Shown here: in pieces, positions 60,709-61,872 of the stretch
Layout: each line of letters opens with the position of its first letter
Numbering within the stretch: the first letter of the stretch is position 1
DNA from: JAILZP01 sp037444185
GTDB lineage: Bacteria > Bacillota > Desulfotomaculia > Desulfotomaculales > Desulfocucumaceae
Assembly: GCA_037444185.1 (NCBI GenBank)
Contig: JBBIMW010000010.1
Location: forward strand, 1 to 61,872
DNA length: 61,872 nucleotides
Direction: 5' to 3'
Made by a program: the position numbers and the translations under genes
Notes under the pieces: model-generated
The model's database searches: none
What the model saw: the letters and a program-made list of their open reading frames with translations, nothing else
Told to the model about the DNA's origin: nothing

Positions 60709-61872
60709 ATGACCAAAGGATACCTTTGCATTGTGCTGCATGCCCATTTGCCCTATGTAAGGCACCCGGAGCACGAACATTTTTTGGAGGAAAGATGGCT
60801 CTTTGAAGCCATAACCGAGACCTACATACCATTAATCAGCGCTTTCGATCGTCTCGTGGAGGACAATATACCCTTCAGGCTTACTGTAAGCCTGTCCCCC
60901 ACCCTTATCACCATGCTGACGGACGGACTGCTCCAGGAACGTTATGAAAGGCACCTGAACAAGCTCATCGAGCTTTCCGACAAGGAAGCCGGAAGAACCT
61001 ACGACAGCCCTTTTCACTCCGCCGCCCTGATGTACCAGGGACAGTTCCGCCGTGCCAGGGACACCTACTACAAATACGGACGCAATTTGGTGAAGGCATT
61101 CAAAAAATTTCAAGAACTACACAGGCTGGAGTTGATCACCTGCGCTTCCACCCACGGTTTCCTGCCACTGATGGCGGTCAGCCATAAAAACGCCGCCAGA
61201 GCCCAGGTCAGAACGGCGGTGGAGCTGTATACCAGGTATTTTGAACGGCCGCCCCGGGGCTTCTGGCTGCCCGAGTGCGCCTATATCCCCGGCATAGATC
61301 AACTGCTCAGAGAGTGTGGTATTCAATATTTTATGCTGGACACCCACGGGGTGCTCTTCGCCTCCCACCGTCCCAAGTATGGTGTTTTCGCGCCCATTTA
61401 CTGCAAGTCCGGGGTGGCCGCCTTCGGCAGGGATGTGGAGTCTTCAAAACAGGTGTGGAGTTCCAATGAGGGCTATCCCGGCGACTTCAATTACCGGGAA
61501 TATTATAGGGATATAGGCTTTGACCTGGATTTTGAATATGTCAGGCCATACATACACCCGGACGGCATCAGGATCCACACCGGCATTAAATACTACCGGA
61601 TAACCGGGAAAACCGATTACAAGGAACCTTACGTTCCATCAAACGCCATGGAGAGGGCCGCCATTCACGCGGGCAATTTTATGTTCAACAGGGAACTGCA
61701 GGTGAAGCACCTGAACAGCCTGATGGACCGCCCCCCTGTCATTGTGGCCCCATACGACGCGGAACTTTTCGGTCACTGGTGGTATGAAGGTCCCCTCTGG
61801 CTGGAGTTTTTAATCAGAAAGATGCATTTTAACCAGAATACGCTGCAGATGGTCACCCCCGGCGACTACCTG
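60709..61872 (+). CDS. GH57 1,4-alpha-glucan branching enzyme (cut at window end)
   Basis: The frame is open for 388 codons to the window edge, so the C-terminal third is missing. The ATG at 60709 follows GGAGGCGG. GH57 branching-enzyme motifs are LHAHLPYVRHPEHE (11-24), the nucleophile region FWLPECAY (E189) and the acid region VAPYDAELFGHWWYEG (D350). The spacing is close to the archaeal enzyme TK1436 (E183, D354 as I recall). It makes alpha-1,6 branches in glycogen. With the DUF4912 gene it forms a small glycogen locus. Confidence 0.92.
   Translation, partial: MTKGYLCIVLHAHLPYVRHPEHEHFLEERWLFEAITETYIPLISAFDRLVEDNIPFRLTVSLSPTLITMLTDGLLQERYERHLNKLIELSDKEAGRTYDSPFHSAALMYQGQFRRARDTYYKYGRNLVKAFKKFQELHRLELITCASTHGFLPLMAVSHKNAARAQVRTAVELYTRYFERPPRGFWLPECAYIPGIDQLLRECGIQYFMLDTHGVLFASHRPKYGVFAPIYCKSGVAAFGRDVESSKQVWSSNEGYPGDFNYREYYRDIGFDLDFEYVRPYIHPDGIRIHTGIKYYRITGKTDYKEPYVPSNAMERAAIHAGNFMFNRELQVKHLNSLMDRPPVIVAPYDAELFGHWWYEGPLWLEFLIRKMHFNQNTLQMVTPGDYL

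Overview
The window looks like chromosome of an anaerobic, spore-forming, aromatic-degrading Firmicute, most likely a Peptococcaceae/Desulfotomaculum-Pelotomaculum type bacterium. The evidence is an uninterrupted sigK with a pro-sequence, a TRAP (mtrB) gene, an S-box riboswitch, three sigma-54 activators, a class II benzoyl-CoA reductase (Bam-type) cluster and many acyl/aryl-CoA ligases. I see no rRNA, tRNA, CRISPR array, transposase or phage gene.

Layout. 1-10543 (minus): bamB-, bamC- and bamD-like genes, fdhD, a double-HdrA bamE-like gene, an MvhD/bamF-like gene, a CoA ligase, and the first codons of a further gene at the left edge. The tungsten-enzyme subunit keeps the residues (E251, H255, H260, C322) that I recall as the active site of Geobacter BamB, so benzoyl-CoA dearomatisation is the best call. 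10830-12273: YbaK-type deacylase, hexapeptide-repeat protein and an orphan RelE/ParE-type toxin. 12546-18004 (minus): benzoate-CoA ligase, small membrane protein and SSS symporter in one run, with a frameshifted sigma-54 activator upstream. 18351-25009 (minus): a tight operon of a two-subunit 2-hydroxyacyl-CoA dehydratase/BcrCB-like enzyme, 3-hydroxyacyl-CoA dehydrogenase, enoyl-CoA hydratase, thiolase and DUF35 protein, headed by an IclR regulator. 25387-29628 (plus): 2-hydroxyacid dehydrogenase, PaaK-type ligase, a 38-residue symporter accessory peptide and a second SSS symporter.

29872-31883: KtrAB-type potassium uptake. 32272-33039: sigK. 33214-35796: SAM-I riboswitch, then the DUF39, NIL-ferredoxin and UPF0280 genes (sulfide-to-homocysteine route). 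35839-42503 (minus): acyl-CoA synthetase, DEDDh exonuclease, DUF485, ActP-type symporter and a cNMP/CBS/DUF294 protein. 42594-48009: two more acyl-CoA synthetases and a sigma-54 activator. 48205-59592 (minus): GNAT, DedA, pyruvate kinase, phosphofructokinase, a DUF2007-like protein, mtrB, dnaE, a third sigma-54 activator and nth. 59866-61872 (plus): DUF4912 protein and a GH57 branching enzyme cut by the window end.

How it fits together: aromatic acids are imported by sodium symporters, activated by dedicated ligases and, for benzoate, dearomatised by the Bam complex; products would go through beta-oxidation. Three times a CoA ligase is linked to a small membrane protein and an SSS symporter, each time with a different small partner. 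Intergenic spaces carry several families of dispersed repeats, one with a conserved DnaA-box-like site.
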